NCBI GenBank assembly: GCA_022340615.1
Contig: JAJDNO010000019.1
Span: forward strand, 1 to 62,187
Source: Gallionella sp.
GTDB taxonomy: Bacteria; Pseudomonadota; Gammaproteobacteria; Burkholderiales; Gallionellaceae
Direction: 5' to 3'
Length of the DNA: 62,187 nucleotides
In this document: positions 1 to 8,861 of the stretch, in pieces
How the letters are laid out: the number at the start of each line of letters is the position of its first letter
Position numbering within the stretch: position 1 is the stretch's first letter
Notes under the pieces: model-generated
What the model was told of the DNA's origin: nothing
The model's database searches: none
Seen by the model: the letters and a program-made list of their open reading frames with translations, nothing else
Position numbers and translations under genes: made by a program

Positions 1-249
1 CGGCCCACCTTGATCCCGGCCATCGTGCTGTCGGTGGTGTGGACATTCAACATGTTCAACATCATCTTCCTGGTTTCCAACGGCGAGCCGGGCGGGGCAA
101 ACGAGATCCTGATCACCAAGGCATACAAGATCGCCTTCGAAAATTACCAGTACGCATACGCGGCCGCCTACTCGACAGTGATTTTCATGATCCTGCTGAT
201 ATACGGAATCTTCCAGACCCGGATAACCAGAGCGACGGAGTCATTCTGA
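1..249 (+). CDS. Sugar ABC transporter permease, MalF type (C-terminal part)
   Basis: The reading frame is open from the first base, so the start lies outside the window; 82 codons are visible. The residues are strongly hydrophobic, with two membrane segments and a short basic/acidic cytoplasmic tail, as at the end of MalF-type binding-protein-dependent permeases. It stops one base before a MalG-type gene, which is the usual malF-malG order. Together they would form the inner-membrane channel of an oligosaccharide importer; the ATPase and binding protein are not visible. Family assignment rests mainly on the adjacent MalG-like gene. Confidence 0.8.
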   Translation, partial: RPTLIPAIVLSVVWTFNMFNIIFLVSNGEPGGANEILITKAYKIAFENYQYAYAAAYSTVIFMILLIYGIFQTRITRATESF

Positions 250-250
250 C

Positions 251-1123
251 ATGGCCGATATCAAATCCAGAAATCATCTGATATTGCACGCGGCGCTGAT
301 CAGTTTCACGGTGCTGGCGATCTATCCGGTGCTGTGGGTGCTGGCACTATCGCTTTCCGGCCAGCAGAGCGTCAGCTTGATCGACCTTCCCAAGGATCCG
401 AGCTTCCTTGAACGGTTCAGGGGCATATTGCCGGTGCCTGCGCACTGGTCGGTGAAGAACTTCGTCGAGGTCTGGACCGAGCAGGATTTTGGCCGCTGGA
501 TGTGGAACAGCCTGGTGGTTTCCCTGATGACTACCGCGCTGGGCGTATTCCTCGCGTGCACCGCGGCTTACGCGTTCTCGCGTTTCCGTTTCCCCGGACG
601 CAACATCGGCATGCTGATGTTCCTGATATCGCAGATGTTCCCCGGCACGCTGATGCTGATCCCGCTGTTCATCATCATCGTCAAATGGCTGGGGCTCGGC
701 AACACCTATATCGGTCTGGTCATCGTGTATGCGACCACGGCAATTCCATTCTGCGTCTGGATGCTCAAGGGATATTTCGACACCATTCCCTACGATATCG
801 AGGAATCGGCCCTGATTGACGGCGCTTCCAGGCTGACTATTTTCTGGCGCATCATTTTGCCGCTGGCCAAGCCGGCTATCGCGATCACCGCGCTTTTTTC
901 GTTCATGACGGCGTGGAACGAATTCATCCTTGCTTCGATATTCATGGAGTCGGAAGCGAACTACACGGCACCGGTAGGGCTGCGGTTCTTCGTCGGGGGA
1001 TTTTCATCGCAGTGGGGATATTTTGCGGCTGGCTCGGTGATGGTCTCGCTTCCGGTTGTGGCGCTGTTTTTGCAGCTGCAAAAATACCTGATATCAGGCC
1101 TGACCGCGGGGAGCGTGAAATAG
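251..1123 (+). CDS. Sugar ABC transporter permease, MalG type
   Basis: The product is 290 aa, full length for MalG-like permeases. An N-terminal membrane anchor is followed by a periplasmic loop and a five-helix permease domain. The EAA loop that contacts the ATPase is visible at about residues 183-209 (EESALIDGAS, then ILPLAKP). The spacing of one base to the preceding permease shows translational coupling. Substrate is not fixed by sequence. The glucodextranase-like secreted proteins and outer-membrane barrel downstream suggest an alpha-glucan or maltodextrin, which is inference. Confidence 0.9.
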   Translation: MADIKSRNHLILHAALISFTVLAIYPVLWVLALSLSGQQSVSLIDLPKDPSFLERFRGILPVPAHWSVKNFVEVWTEQDFGRWMWNSLVVSLMTTALGVFLACTAAYAFSRFRFPGRNIGMLMFLISQMFPGTLMLIPLFIIIVKWLGLGNTYIGLVIVYATTAIPFCVWMLKGYFDTIPYDIEESALIDGASRLTIFWRIILPLAKPAIAITALFSFMTAWNEFILASIFMESEANYTAPVGLRFFVGGFSSQWGYFAAGSVMVSLPVVALFLQLQKYLISGLTAGSVK

Positions 1124-1140
1124 AAGCAAAAATAACTGTT

Positions 1141-1172
1141 ACAAAATGTAATTCGGAGGTGTAACATTTTGT
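1141..1172 (+). terminator. AT-rich inverted repeat after the permease operon
   Basis: ACAAAATGT at 1141-1149 and ACATTTTGT at 1164-1172 form a perfect 9-bp inverted repeat with a 14-base loop, followed by a T-rich run. It lies 17 bases after the permease stop. It may be a weak terminator or an operator for the next transcription unit; the stem is AT-rich and the loop is large for an intrinsic terminator. Confidence 0.35.
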
Positions 1173-1394
1173 TTATTGCCGCAGGCCGCAAGTCTTTAGT
1201 GGAATGCGGAATTTTGTTGTAAAGGGTACTTTGAGCAGGATAGGTGATTCTTTCACTTCAGCTGCTGACTTTACTGCACCATTTGAAGTTGTTGTTCGAT
1301 TTGTAGTTCTTGTACCAGTTTCTGAATCTCGAGTTTGCCGCAGGAAGTGAAGCTTGCTAACTGTAACGTTAATCAGAGAGAAGGAGAAAGAATT

Positions 1395-2177
1395 ATGAAA
1401 AGGAACAAGAGTGCACTTGCCATATTTCTGGCATCCCTGCTGACGTTTAGCATTTCTGCCCTGGCCGTCACGTTCGACGACCCGAAAGGGGACGACAATG
1501 GCCCTGGCAATTATGTTTATCCCACTGACAGCGTCTACAAGCCAGGATCGTTCGATCTCACCAAGCTGACTGTAACGAAGAAGGGCGATCAGGTCGAATT
1601 CGCCGTTGAGCAGAACAGTTCCCTGGCAGACCCGTGGGGTATGGGCGTCGGCTTCTCGGTGCAGATGGTGTTCGTCTTCATCAAGAACGCGCCCGGCGGT
1701 CATACGGAAGGTCTCCCCGGCCTCAACATCCAGTTCGCTCCAGGCAGCGAATGGAACAAGGTGGTGATCCTGTCGCCGCAGAAGAAGGCACGTGTCGAAG
1801 GCGAGGCCCAGCAAAAAGCGCCCAAGCTCGTTGCCGACATCGTTGTACCCAACATCACCCGCGGCAGCAATCGCACCATCAAGGGCACGGTGCCGCTGAG
1901 CGAATTGGGCGGCGACGGCAACGTCGATGGCTGGGCTTACCAGGTGGTCATGCAATCCAATGAAGGCTTTCCGGCGGCAGGCGACCTGCTGACGCGCAAG
2001 GTCAACGAGTACGAAGGCCAGCACCGCTTTGGCGGCGGCAATGATGGCGATTGCGATCCGCACGTAATGGATGTGCTGGACGGCCCCGGTGCAAAGCAAG
2101 CGGACATGCTGGCATACACCTGCGGCCCGAACGGCGAATCGGTCAAGAAGGCCACCTTGATCATGATCAAGAAGTGA
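1395..2177 (+). CDS. Secreted protein with glucodextranase C-terminal-like domain
   Basis: The product is 260 aa. The start at 1395 is chosen because AAGGAGAAAG lies just upstream and it gives a clean signal peptide (about 22 residues ending SISALA). The mature part opens with DPKGDDNGPGNY, then YPTD and a PGSFDLTKL segment, and later DPWG and GFSVQ. This pattern matches the C-terminal binding-module family of glucodextranase and pullulanase-like enzymes (Glucodextran_C), here as a stand-alone protein without a catalytic domain. It probably binds alpha-glucan or metal in the periplasm or on the surface. A related domain recurs in the protein encoded at 4135. Confidence 0.75.
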   Translation: MKRNKSALAIFLASLLTFSISALAVTFDDPKGDDNGPGNYVYPTDSVYKPGSFDLTKLTVTKKGDQVEFAVEQNSSLADPWGMGVGFSVQMVFVFIKNAPGGHTEGLPGLNIQFAPGSEWNKVVILSPQKKARVEGEAQQKAPKLVADIVVPNITRGSNRTIKGTVPLSELGGDGNVDGWAYQVVMQSNEGFPAAGDLLTRKVNEYEGQHRFGGGNDGDCDPHVMDVLDGPGAKQADMLAYTCGPNGESVKKATLIMIKK

Positions 2178-2183
2178 TTCGTA

Positions 2184-2209
2184 TTTAAACACTCATAGGG
2201 GAGTTTAAA
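2184..2209 (+). promoter_or_regulatory. Hairpin enclosing the ribosome binding site of the outer-membrane barrel gene
   Basis: TTTAAAC (2184-2190) and GTTTAAA (2203-2209) are perfect inverted repeats directly abutting the ATG at 2210. The intervening bases carry the Shine-Dalgarno AGGGGAG. Folding would place the ribosome binding site in loop and stem. The stem is AT-rich, so it could melt easily, for example with temperature. No experimental support is available here. Confidence 0.4.
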
Positions 2210-3976
2210 ATGAAAAGCAACGATATAAAACTGTTATGCATTGCCATCGGTTTCGTAATTGCGGGACCGGCATCGGCCACGACGTGGGACTTCAGCGGAA
2301 CGAATTTTTACATGAAGTTCCTTGACGGCAATCAGCGCAAGGCATCCACCAGCAGCATCGATACGGCCAGCGGAAGCGATCAGGGCCAATTCACCGAAAT
2401 GAACCTGATCTTCAAGGCGAGGATCTCGTCCAAGGTCGAAGCGGGCGGGCGCATCCAAAGCCGCAGCAGCGCATCCTACTGGACCGACTATGGTGGCTTT
2501 GGAAATGAGGGCAATGTTAACGGCAACGTCAATGACATGAAGTTCATGAAATTGCGCGGGGCTTATGCCGAGCTGACCCCCGGTTACAGCTGGCTGAATC
2601 TGGCCCGTGTCGGTTCCAGCGACTGGGGCATGTTCGATCCGTTTACCGTGGGCAAGGTACGCTATATCGACCGCGATAATTACAATGGCCTTTATTTCCA
2701 GGGACCCATGCCCGGGCGCAGCAGCTGGGAATTTGCCCGTGTTTACCTGCCGAACTACCTGCAGTTCAATTTTGGCCAAGGTCCGGTGTGTTGCTCCACC
2801 GATGCGACGCAATACAATGAAGCGGTAAACATTGTGCAATTCAAGTTGCCGGTTGGAGGAACAAGAATCACGACCAGTTACCAATCCTTCATCGATCATA
2901 CCTTGTCCACCAGCAATACTTACGCCGGAGTCACGACAGCAGGTATTTACAATAATAGTGTCTTCGCACTCAAAGCCGATGGCAGCCCGACCGACAGCCT
3001 GAATTTGCGCGGCGCCTACTACAGATCGGCTTCCACGCCCTCAAGCGGCTCAGTTGGCGAAGTATGGGGCAATACACCCATGGGTGCGATCAGCGACAAT
3101 GCTGTCAAGCTGGACGCTGACTGGACGACGCCGTTTGAGGGCCTGGGTTTCAATTTCCAGTACTTCAATATCGGCGCTGGCTATTACAGCACGACGGCGG
3201 CACGGCGCGAATCCGACGTGCTGCTCACCGAAGGCTCGGAATCCGCCTGGTACAAATGGGGGGATCCACTCTGGTCGGGCGGCGCTGCAGCGGACTATAC
3301 GCAGGGGGCGGCATCACCAAACGGAGGCCCAGGGGTGCCGAATGGAACCCAGAATGGCCTGACGGACAATGCATTCATGGACTTCAATGAGTCGCCCACG
3401 GAATCGGTTATCGGCTGGAAGGGCCTGACCGCGGTCGGCAAACTGGATGTGGCCGACATGCCCATGTCGCTTGAAGCGACCCGGGTGAGTTACAACAACA
3501 ACTGGCTGAATTATTCCACCAGCGGGCCTTTGTACAATGTCTTCCCGGTGAACCAGGATCGCACTACGAATATTGTCGCATTCAAACTGAATAAAACGTT
3601 CCAGGTGATGGGCGGTCTGGACACCAACTTGAAGATCAAGCGGGTCGACGACAAGGATAATGCCTATCTGGTTATCGGCGACCACCGGAAAGTGCTCGAT
3701 AACGGTATCACTCTCAGCGCGGGCAATCAGTTGACCAGTGATCTGTACGGCACAATTTCATATGGCCGCTATCTCCGCGACATTACCTACATCGGCAATG
3801 CATACAACAATTCCAAGAGCATCTACAGCCTGAAGTTCGCATACAACCTGCCCGGTTTCGAAGTGGGCATGTTGACGCAATGGATACAGGGCTATGGCAA
3901 TCCGACCGAAACGCTCGGAGCCGACACGAAGATCCAGCAATACCGGATGAAGACCTATGCCCAGGTCAATTTCTGA
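2210..3976 (+). CDS. Large outer-membrane beta-barrel protein (putative porin)
   Basis: The product is 588 aa with a signal peptide ending PASA, alternating amphipathic strands rich in Gly, Tyr, Asn and Ser, and a C-terminal ...QVNF, the terminal aromatic typical of BAM-assembled barrels. It is larger than classical 16-strand porins (350-400 aa). It sits 32 bases after the first glucodextranase-like gene and is followed by a strong terminator, so the two form a short operon. Role as a channel for oligosaccharide is inferred from the ABC permeases and glucan-binding-like neighbours. I do not recognise a named family. Confidence 0.7.
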   Translation: MKSNDIKLLCIAIGFVIAGPASATTWDFSGTNFYMKFLDGNQRKASTSSIDTASGSDQGQFTEMNLIFKARISSKVEAGGRIQSRSSASYWTDYGGFGNEGNVNGNVNDMKFMKLRGAYAELTPGYSWLNLARVGSSDWGMFDPFTVGKVRYIDRDNYNGLYFQGPMPGRSSWEFARVYLPNYLQFNFGQGPVCCSTDATQYNEAVNIVQFKLPVGGTRITTSYQSFIDHTLSTSNTYAGVTTAGIYNNSVFALKADGSPTDSLNLRGAYYRSASTPSSGSVGEVWGNTPMGAISDNAVKLDADWTTPFEGLGFNFQYFNIGAGYYSTTAARRESDVLLTEGSESAWYKWGDPLWSGGAAADYTQGAASPNGGPGVPNGTQNGLTDNAFMDFNESPTESVIGWKGLTAVGKLDVADMPMSLEATRVSYNNNWLNYSTSGPLYNVFPVNQDRTTNIVAFKLNKTFQVMGGLDTNLKIKRVDDKDNAYLVIGDHRKVLDNGITLSAGNQLTSDLYGTISYGRYLRDITYIGNAYNNSKSIYSLKFAYNLPGFEVGMLTQWIQGYGNPTETLGADTKIQQYRMKTYAQVNF

Positions 3977-4003
3977 ACCGGTGCCTCTCCCGCGGAAGAC
4001 CAT

Positions 4004-4034
4004 AACCCTCCCATAAAACGGGAGGGTTTTTTTT
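4004..4034 (+). terminator. Rho-independent terminator
   Basis: AACCCTCCC (4004-4012), loop ATAAAAC, GGGAGGGTT (4020-4028), then an unbroken T run to 4034. The 9-bp GC-rich stem and T tail are textbook. It ends the barrel gene unit and separates it from the next glucodextranase-like gene. Confidence 0.93.
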
Positions 4035-4134
4035 GCCGGGATGTTGTGTCGGCGTATACTTGTTTAGCTTGCCTGGTCGTGTATTACTTGTCAGTTACAT
4101 CGCCGCAATTCATAGACAATGGAAGGATCGTCAA

Positions 4135-5310
4135 ATGAAGCCCGCCTTGCTGATTGTTGTCCTCATGTTTTACGCGTTGAATGCCTGGGCCGGCCTGCAG
4201 CCTCTGGCCACGATCAGCGATCCAACCGGCGACGATCGCGGTGACGGCTTGCTGGTCTATCCACAACGGTCCGATTTCAATCTGGGCGACCTGGACCTGC
4301 TGCAACTGAAGATCAGCCGCGACGAGAATGGTTTCTGGTTTGAAGCGATGTTCAGGAACCCGATACGCGATCCTGTCGGAGTCATGGACGCTGTCAGTTC
4401 TGAATCCTTGACAAATTTCGCCCGAAAGGGATTTTACCAATTCAATCTCGATGTCTATGTCGATACCGATCGCATCAAGGGTTCGGGAAACTCCTTCACT
4501 CTCCCGGGTCGCCATGTAAAAATCGATCCGGAATATGCCTGGGAAAAAGCCGTGATCCTGACGCCGCGCCCCGAATTAATGCGGCAACAATTATTGGCTG
4601 CACTGACCGAACAGTATCCGGAACGTACCAAAGCCGAAACCGAGGCCAGTGTCGACCAGTCCATATTTTTCCCGACGCGAATCCGAGTACGCGGCAAGTC
4701 GGTTTCCTTTTTCGTGCCTGCCGGATTTTTTGCTGGCAGCAACGGCACCGACTGGGCCGTCACCGCTCTGGTTACAGGTGCGCTGACCACCATCCCAGCC
4801 GACTTGACGCTGTTTCCGTCAGCAAAAACGCCGCTGGAGCGACTCCAACTGGGTGTGATGCAGCCCGAGGAAGGGCATCCCGGGGACACGTTCGGTTATG
4901 CCGGCGTGATGCCGAGTCCGGTGGTGGATATGCTGAGTCCTTCCGCCGATCAACAGATGCGTCAGCTTGCGGCCAAAGATGATCTTACCGGGGTCTCATG
5001 GGGACCGCACGCGGTCAATGACATCGTTGTACCTGCCACGACGGGTCACGCCTTGGTGGCTGAACACAAAACTGTAATCCCAGCTGCCGCAAAGCCGGTG
5101 GTACCGATCGGCAGTCTGTTGCATCCGAACAATTTTGCGGACAAACCTGAAGCGGACATGCCTGCGGCAGCCAAGCCGGAACAAGCGCAACCGTCCTCCG
5201 AACAGAATATCGCGGCAAGGCTGAAAGCGCTGCAGCAACTGCTTGACCAGAAACTGATCGACGAGTCCGAGTACAAGCAGCAGAAGCTGCGCATTCTGAA
5301 CGATTTGTAG
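4135..5310 (+). CDS. Secreted glucodextranase-C-like protein with SHOCT-like C-terminus
   Basis: The product is 391 aa. The start at 4135 has GGAAGG upstream and gives a signal peptide ending NAWA. The mature N-terminus repeats the pattern of the protein at 1395: SDPTGDDRGDG, LVYP, FNLGDLDLLQL, then DPVG. The middle (about residues 150-290) extends the beta-domain; a Pro/Ala-rich linker follows. The last 30 residues (LKALQQLLDQKLIDESEY... ILNDL) look like a SHOCT short helical domain. It is probably periplasmic and binds a partner through the tail. The family call is good; the substrate is unknown. Confidence 0.7.
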   Translation: MKPALLIVVLMFYALNAWAGLQPLATISDPTGDDRGDGLLVYPQRSDFNLGDLDLLQLKISRDENGFWFEAMFRNPIRDPVGVMDAVSSESLTNFARKGFYQFNLDVYVDTDRIKGSGNSFTLPGRHVKIDPEYAWEKAVILTPRPELMRQQLLAALTEQYPERTKAETEASVDQSIFFPTRIRVRGKSVSFFVPAGFFAGSNGTDWAVTALVTGALTTIPADLTLFPSAKTPLERLQLGVMQPEEGHPGDTFGYAGVMPSPVVDMLSPSADQQMRQLAAKDDLTGVSWGPHAVNDIVVPATTGHALVAEHKTVIPAAAKPVVPIGSLLHPNNFADKPEADMPAAAKPEQAQPSSEQNIAARLKALQQLLDQKLIDESEYKQQKLRILNDL

Positions 5311-5342
5311 CAGCTGAAGTTTCGGATCAACGATATGCCGTG

Positions 5343-6221
5343 ATGATTTCCCGTCGCCCATATGGAAAATCCGGCCTGGTGGTTTCGGCGCTCGGCCTGG
5401 GTGCCGTACAGATCGGCGATCCATCCATCGAAGAAGCCGAGGTCGCGGCTTTGTTGAATTATGCCGTTGATGCCGGCATCAATCTGATCGATACGGCGCG
5501 CAGCTATGGGTGCTCGGAGGAGCGCATCGGACGCCACCTTGCCTCGCGGCGCGACGACATCGTAATCTCGACCAAGATCGGATACGGTGTCGATGGCTAC
5601 CAGGACTGGACCGGACCGTGCATTACCGCGGGAATCGAACGGGCACTGCGCATCCTGCGAACCGACCGGATCGACATCGCGCATCTGCATTCATGCCCGC
5701 GCGAGACCCTGGAGAGCGGCGATGTCATCGTAGCGCTCGAAAAGGCAAGGCAGGGCGGCAAGGTGCGCGCGATCGCCTACTCCGGCGATAACGACGATCT
5801 CGCATTCGCGGTTCGCACCGGGCGGTTCGATGGCTTCATGGCTTCGCTGAATATATGCGATCAGCGTGTGATCGAGGAAATCCTGCCCGATATTGCAGCG
5901 CAGGGATTTATCGCCAAGCGTCCTTCGGCCAATCACCCTTGGCGCTTTGATGAACGGCCTGTCGGCGATTATTGTGAGGAATATTGGCTGCGCTGGCGCG
6001 CAATGGGACTTGCCAATCACGGTCACGAGTGGGGCGAGACCGCGATTCGCTTTGCATTCTCGCTGCCACAGGTATCGAGTGCGATCATAGGCACCGGAAA
6101 CATGGAACATCTGAAACAGAACATCGCATGGCTGGAAAAGGGTGGCCTGGACGCAGACTGGTTCGGAGAATTACGCGCGGCGTTCCGGCAGCATGACCAT
6201 GGCTGGGTGGGGGAAATCTGA
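5343..6221 (+). CDS. Aldo/keto reductase
   Basis: The product is 292 aa from the ATG at 5343 (a GTG one codon earlier is possible). It is an NADPH-dependent oxidoreductase of the AKR (beta/alpha)8 fold. The catalytic tetrad is visible: Asp50 (NLIDTA), Tyr55 (RSYG), Lys78 (STKIG) and His116 (AHLHS). It resembles the L-galactose dehydrogenase/YdbC-like branch more than AKR1. It follows the SHOCT-tailed gene by about 30 bases and may be cotranscribed. The substrate cannot be told from sequence; a sugar aldehyde would suit the neighbourhood. Confidence 0.85.
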   Translation: MISRRPYGKSGLVVSALGLGAVQIGDPSIEEAEVAALLNYAVDAGINLIDTARSYGCSEERIGRHLASRRDDIVISTKIGYGVDGYQDWTGPCITAGIERALRILRTDRIDIAHLHSCPRETLESGDVIVALEKARQGGKVRAIAYSGDNDDLAFAVRTGRFDGFMASLNICDQRVIEEILPDIAAQGFIAKRPSANHPWRFDERPVGDYCEEYWLRWRAMGLANHGHEWGETAIRFAFSLPQVSSAIIGTGNMEHLKQNIAWLEKGGLDADWFGELRAAFRQHDHGWVGEI

Positions 6222-6227
6222 AAGTGG

Positions 6228-6317
6228 TGGCGGAAGCGGTGAGATTCGAACTCACGGAGGACTCTCATCCTCGCTAGTTTTCAAGACTAGTGCCTTCAAC
6301 CACTCGGCCACGCTTCC
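6228..6317 (-). tRNA. tRNA-Ser (anticodon TGA)
   Basis: On the minus strand the sequence starts GGAAGCG at 6317 and ends CGCTTCC-G-CCA at 6228, a 7-bp acceptor stem with encoded CCA. The anticodon arm CTAGTCTTGAAAACTAG displays TGA. A long variable arm (GCGAGGATGAGAGTCCTCCGT region) and the GTTCGAATC T-loop identify a class II serine tRNA. Length is 90 nt. It reads the UCN family, mainly UCA. Confidence 0.97.
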
Positions 6318-6427
6318 CGATTGTCTGCCGGCAGATCGTGCGCTGCCGGCTCTTCAAGAGCCGCGCATTTTGAACCAAGCCGATCCCGATGTCCAGAATA
6401 ACACCGCCTGTGCCTTGGCAATAACGA

Positions 6428-6871
6428 TCAGCTCCGCACGCAGTCGGCCCAGTTGTTGGGTGTTTCGTAGAGGCGCACCCGTTCGAGGCGCAGGTGGTTG
6501 CCGAAGGTGTCCTTGTAAGCGGTGCTGAGGATGTCGAACGCGGTCTGGGCGAGATTTTCGGCGGTCGGAACGACATCGAGGATCACGGTCTTGTGATCCG
6601 GCAGGCCGGACAGGAAATCGCAGACCACTTTGTCGCCACGGTATACTAGAAAGGCGTGATCCCAGGCATCGACCAGCTTCGACTTGGCGATATTTTTGAC
6701 ATCGGAGAAATCCATCACCATGCCCTGTTCGGACAGTCCCTCATTGGTGATGATATCCCCCGACAGCGTGATCTCGATCGCATAGCGATGGCCGTGCAGG
6801 TGTTTGCACTGGCTGTTGTGGTTGGGGATACGATGTCCGGCATCGAATTCCAGGCGGCGCGTGATAAGCAT
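6428..6871 (-). CDS. queD: 6-carboxytetrahydropterin synthase QueD
   Basis: The product is 147 aa and converts 7,8-dihydroneopterin triphosphate to 6-carboxy-tetrahydropterin in queuosine biosynthesis. The zinc ligands are His13, His26 and His28, with the nucleophile Cys22 in the C-x3-H-x-H signature (CKHLHGH). WDHAF and a late glutamate (YETPNN) complete the site. A mammalian-type PTPS is unlikely because of the Cys/HGH spacing. It stands alone beside the serine tRNA on the same strand; no other que genes are in view. Confidence 0.9.
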   Translation of the reverse strand: MLITRRLEFDAGHRIPNHNSQCKHLHGHRYAIEITLSGDIITNEGLSEQGMVMDFSDVKNIAKSKLVDAWDHAFLVYRGDKVVCDFLSGLPDHKTVILDVVPTAENLAQTAFDILSTAYKDTFGNHLRLERVRLYETPNNWADCVRS

Positions 6872-6929
6872 GTTGGTCGGTTGGGATTGAATGGGGCGGG
6901 ATTATACCCTGTCAGATTTTCAGGGCTCT

Positions 6930-8861
6930 TCAGACTTTCAGGTTTCGGGCGCGCTGCAGAAAATCGCGTTTCGCCTCTTCATCACCCGGCACGCCGTAGC
7001 GCAACGCGCTGTAGCGTGCGGCGAGGTCAACAATCGTCGCGGCAAGCTCGGGCCGCGCGGCAGCAACCCGCTCCGCATAATCCTGCGGGCCCTCGTGGGC
7101 GGCGCGCGGCAAACCGCTGCCGGCCAGCCTGCGGCACAATCTCAGCCATGCGGCCTGCACCCTGTCGGGTCGTCGGGTGTACAGGTGGCGCAGCATGTAA
7201 AGCGCAAACAGCGCGATCACCAGTCCGATTCCTGCCGACATGTTCAGCGCCATTTTCTGCCAGGTGATCGATTCCATGCCGAGACGGCTCAGGAATGCGT
7301 ATTGGCGTTCGGAATCGTAGCCCAGCACCCACTGGTTCCACTGGTTCGCGAGCGCATCCAGATTGAAGCGCAAATTGCGCAGCCATTGCGGCGGGTTGCG
7401 CTCCATGTAAGGCAGCGCAGCCTTGTCGGACAGCGCCGCGGACAGGCCGCGCTCGACGCGGTCCGGGGCGATCGCCCCGGTCGGATCGACGCGCACCCAG
7501 CCCTGTCCGGCCAGCCACACTTCCGCCCAGGCGTGCGCATCGGACTGGCGCACGATGTAGTACTTGCCGACGTCGTTGTATTCGCCGCCCAGATAACCGG
7601 TCACGACGCGCGCGGGGATGTTCGCGGCGCGCATCAGGAACACGAAGGCCGAAGCATAGTGTTCGCAAAATCCCTGTTTGGTCTTGAACAGGAAATCGTC
7701 GATGCTGTTGATGCCGAGCGGAGGCGCTTCGAGCGTGTAGACGAAACCCTGCTTGTTGAAATAGGCAAGCGCGGTGCGCACGATGTCGGCATCGTCCTTG
7801 CTGCCGGCGCGCCATTCGGCGGCAAGCTGCCGCGCACGCGGATCAAGCTGCCCCGGGGGCAATTGCAGCGCGCGCTTGAGCTGCCGCGGGGATTCCTGCA
7901 GGTTCGCGTGATATACCAGGTAGGAACGCGCCGCATAGCGCAGCCGCGCATTGACCTTGTTCTTTCTCAGCAACTGGAAATCGTCGGTCAGGGTTGCGGT
8001 AATCGACAGCTTGTCCGGCACATCGAGCGCAAACAGCCAGTGCTTGTTGTGCGGTTCAAGCGTGACGACGTAATCGACCGGCTGGCCGAGGTCGGTGAAT
8101 TTCGGCACGACCGGAAACGGCGATCTGCCCGGGGTCCATGCGCGCCCGTCGAACTGCCACAGCACCGGGCCGCGCCAGTACATCTGGTCGCGGCGCGGCG
8201 GCTGGCCGTTGTACGAAACGCGGAATGCGACCGCTTCGGACAGGCTCAAACGGCTCAGGCTGCCCGGCGACATATGGTCGTCCAGTCCGGTGCTGGCATA
8301 GGCGTCCTGCGGCAGGCCCCACAGCGGGCCCTGTACGCGCGGGAACAGCACGAACAGGATCAGTGTCAGCGGCAGGGCTTGCAGCAGAAGCACTGCGGCG
8401 ATGCGCACACGCGGCTTCAGCGCGATGTTGCGTGCCTGCAGGTGCACCCAGGTGGTCACGATCACCATCATCGTCGCGAGCAGATAGAGCGCGGTGGGAA
8501 TGCTCTGCGAGTAGAAAAAGTTGGTGATGATGATGAAGCAGGCGAGGTAGACCAGCACCATCGCATCGCGCGCGTCGCGCAGTTCCATCAGTTTGAGCGT
8601 GGCCAGCATCATCAGCAGGGTTACGCCGGCCTCGCGCCCGAACAGGGTATGGAAGGTGAGCACGATACCGGCAGTGCCTGCAACCGTGATCAGCAACAGC
8701 AGCCAGCGCTTCGGCAGCTTCTTGCCGCTGTAGGTGAGCCATGCACGCCACAGCATCAGGCCGGCGCAAAGCGCGCTGACCCAGAGCGGGAGGTGTTCGG
8801 CATGCGGCGCGATCACCATCAGGATGGAGAGCAGCAGCCCGTATATAAGCGGCTTGCTCAT
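6930..8861 (-). CDS. TgpA-type transglutaminase-like membrane protein (DUF3488)
   Basis: The product is 643 aa from the ATG at 8861, which overlaps the DUF58 stop as ATGA. The N-terminus has about six membrane helices (TgpA N-terminal/DUF3488 region). A periplasmic transglutaminase-like core follows with catalytic triad Cys399 (GFCEHYAS), His443 (DAHAWAEVW) and Asp459 (VDPTGA). A last helix near residues 540-565 and a cytoplasmic tail complete it. Homologues occur with DUF58 and MoxR genes, as here; TgpA is reported essential in Pseudomonas aeruginosa. The substrate in this organism is unknown. Confidence 0.92.
   Translation of the reverse strand: MSKPLIYGLLLSILMVIAPHAEHLPLWVSALCAGLMLWRAWLTYSGKKLPKRWLLLLITVAGTAGIVLTFHTLFGREAGVTLLMMLATLKLMELRDARDAMVLVYLACFIIITNFFYSQSIPTALYLLATMMVIVTTWVHLQARNIALKPRVRIAAVLLLQALPLTLILFVLFPRVQGPLWGLPQDAYASTGLDDHMSPGSLSRLSLSEAVAFRVSYNGQPPRRDQMYWRGPVLWQFDGRAWTPGRSPFPVVPKFTDLGQPVDYVVTLEPHNKHWLFALDVPDKLSITATLTDDFQLLRKNKVNARLRYAARSYLVYHANLQESPRQLKRALQLPPGQLDPRARQLAAEWRAGSKDDADIVRTALAYFNKQGFVYTLEAPPLGINSIDDFLFKTKQGFCEHYASAFVFLMRAANIPARVVTGYLGGEYNDVGKYYIVRQSDAHAWAEVWLAGQGWVRVDPTGAIAPDRVERGLSAALSDKAALPYMERNPPQWLRNLRFNLDALANQWNQWVLGYDSERQYAFLSRLGMESITWQKMALNMSAGIGLVIALFALYMLRHLYTRRPDRVQAAWLRLCRRLAGSGLPRAAHEGPQDYAERVAAARPELAATIVDLAARYSALRYGVPGDEEAKRDFLQRARNLKV

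Noticed and set aside
1176-1344. TTGCCGCAGG occurring at 1176-1185 and 1335-1344
   Set aside because: Only two 10-mers 159 bp apart with no symmetry and no link to a known site; chance is not excluded.
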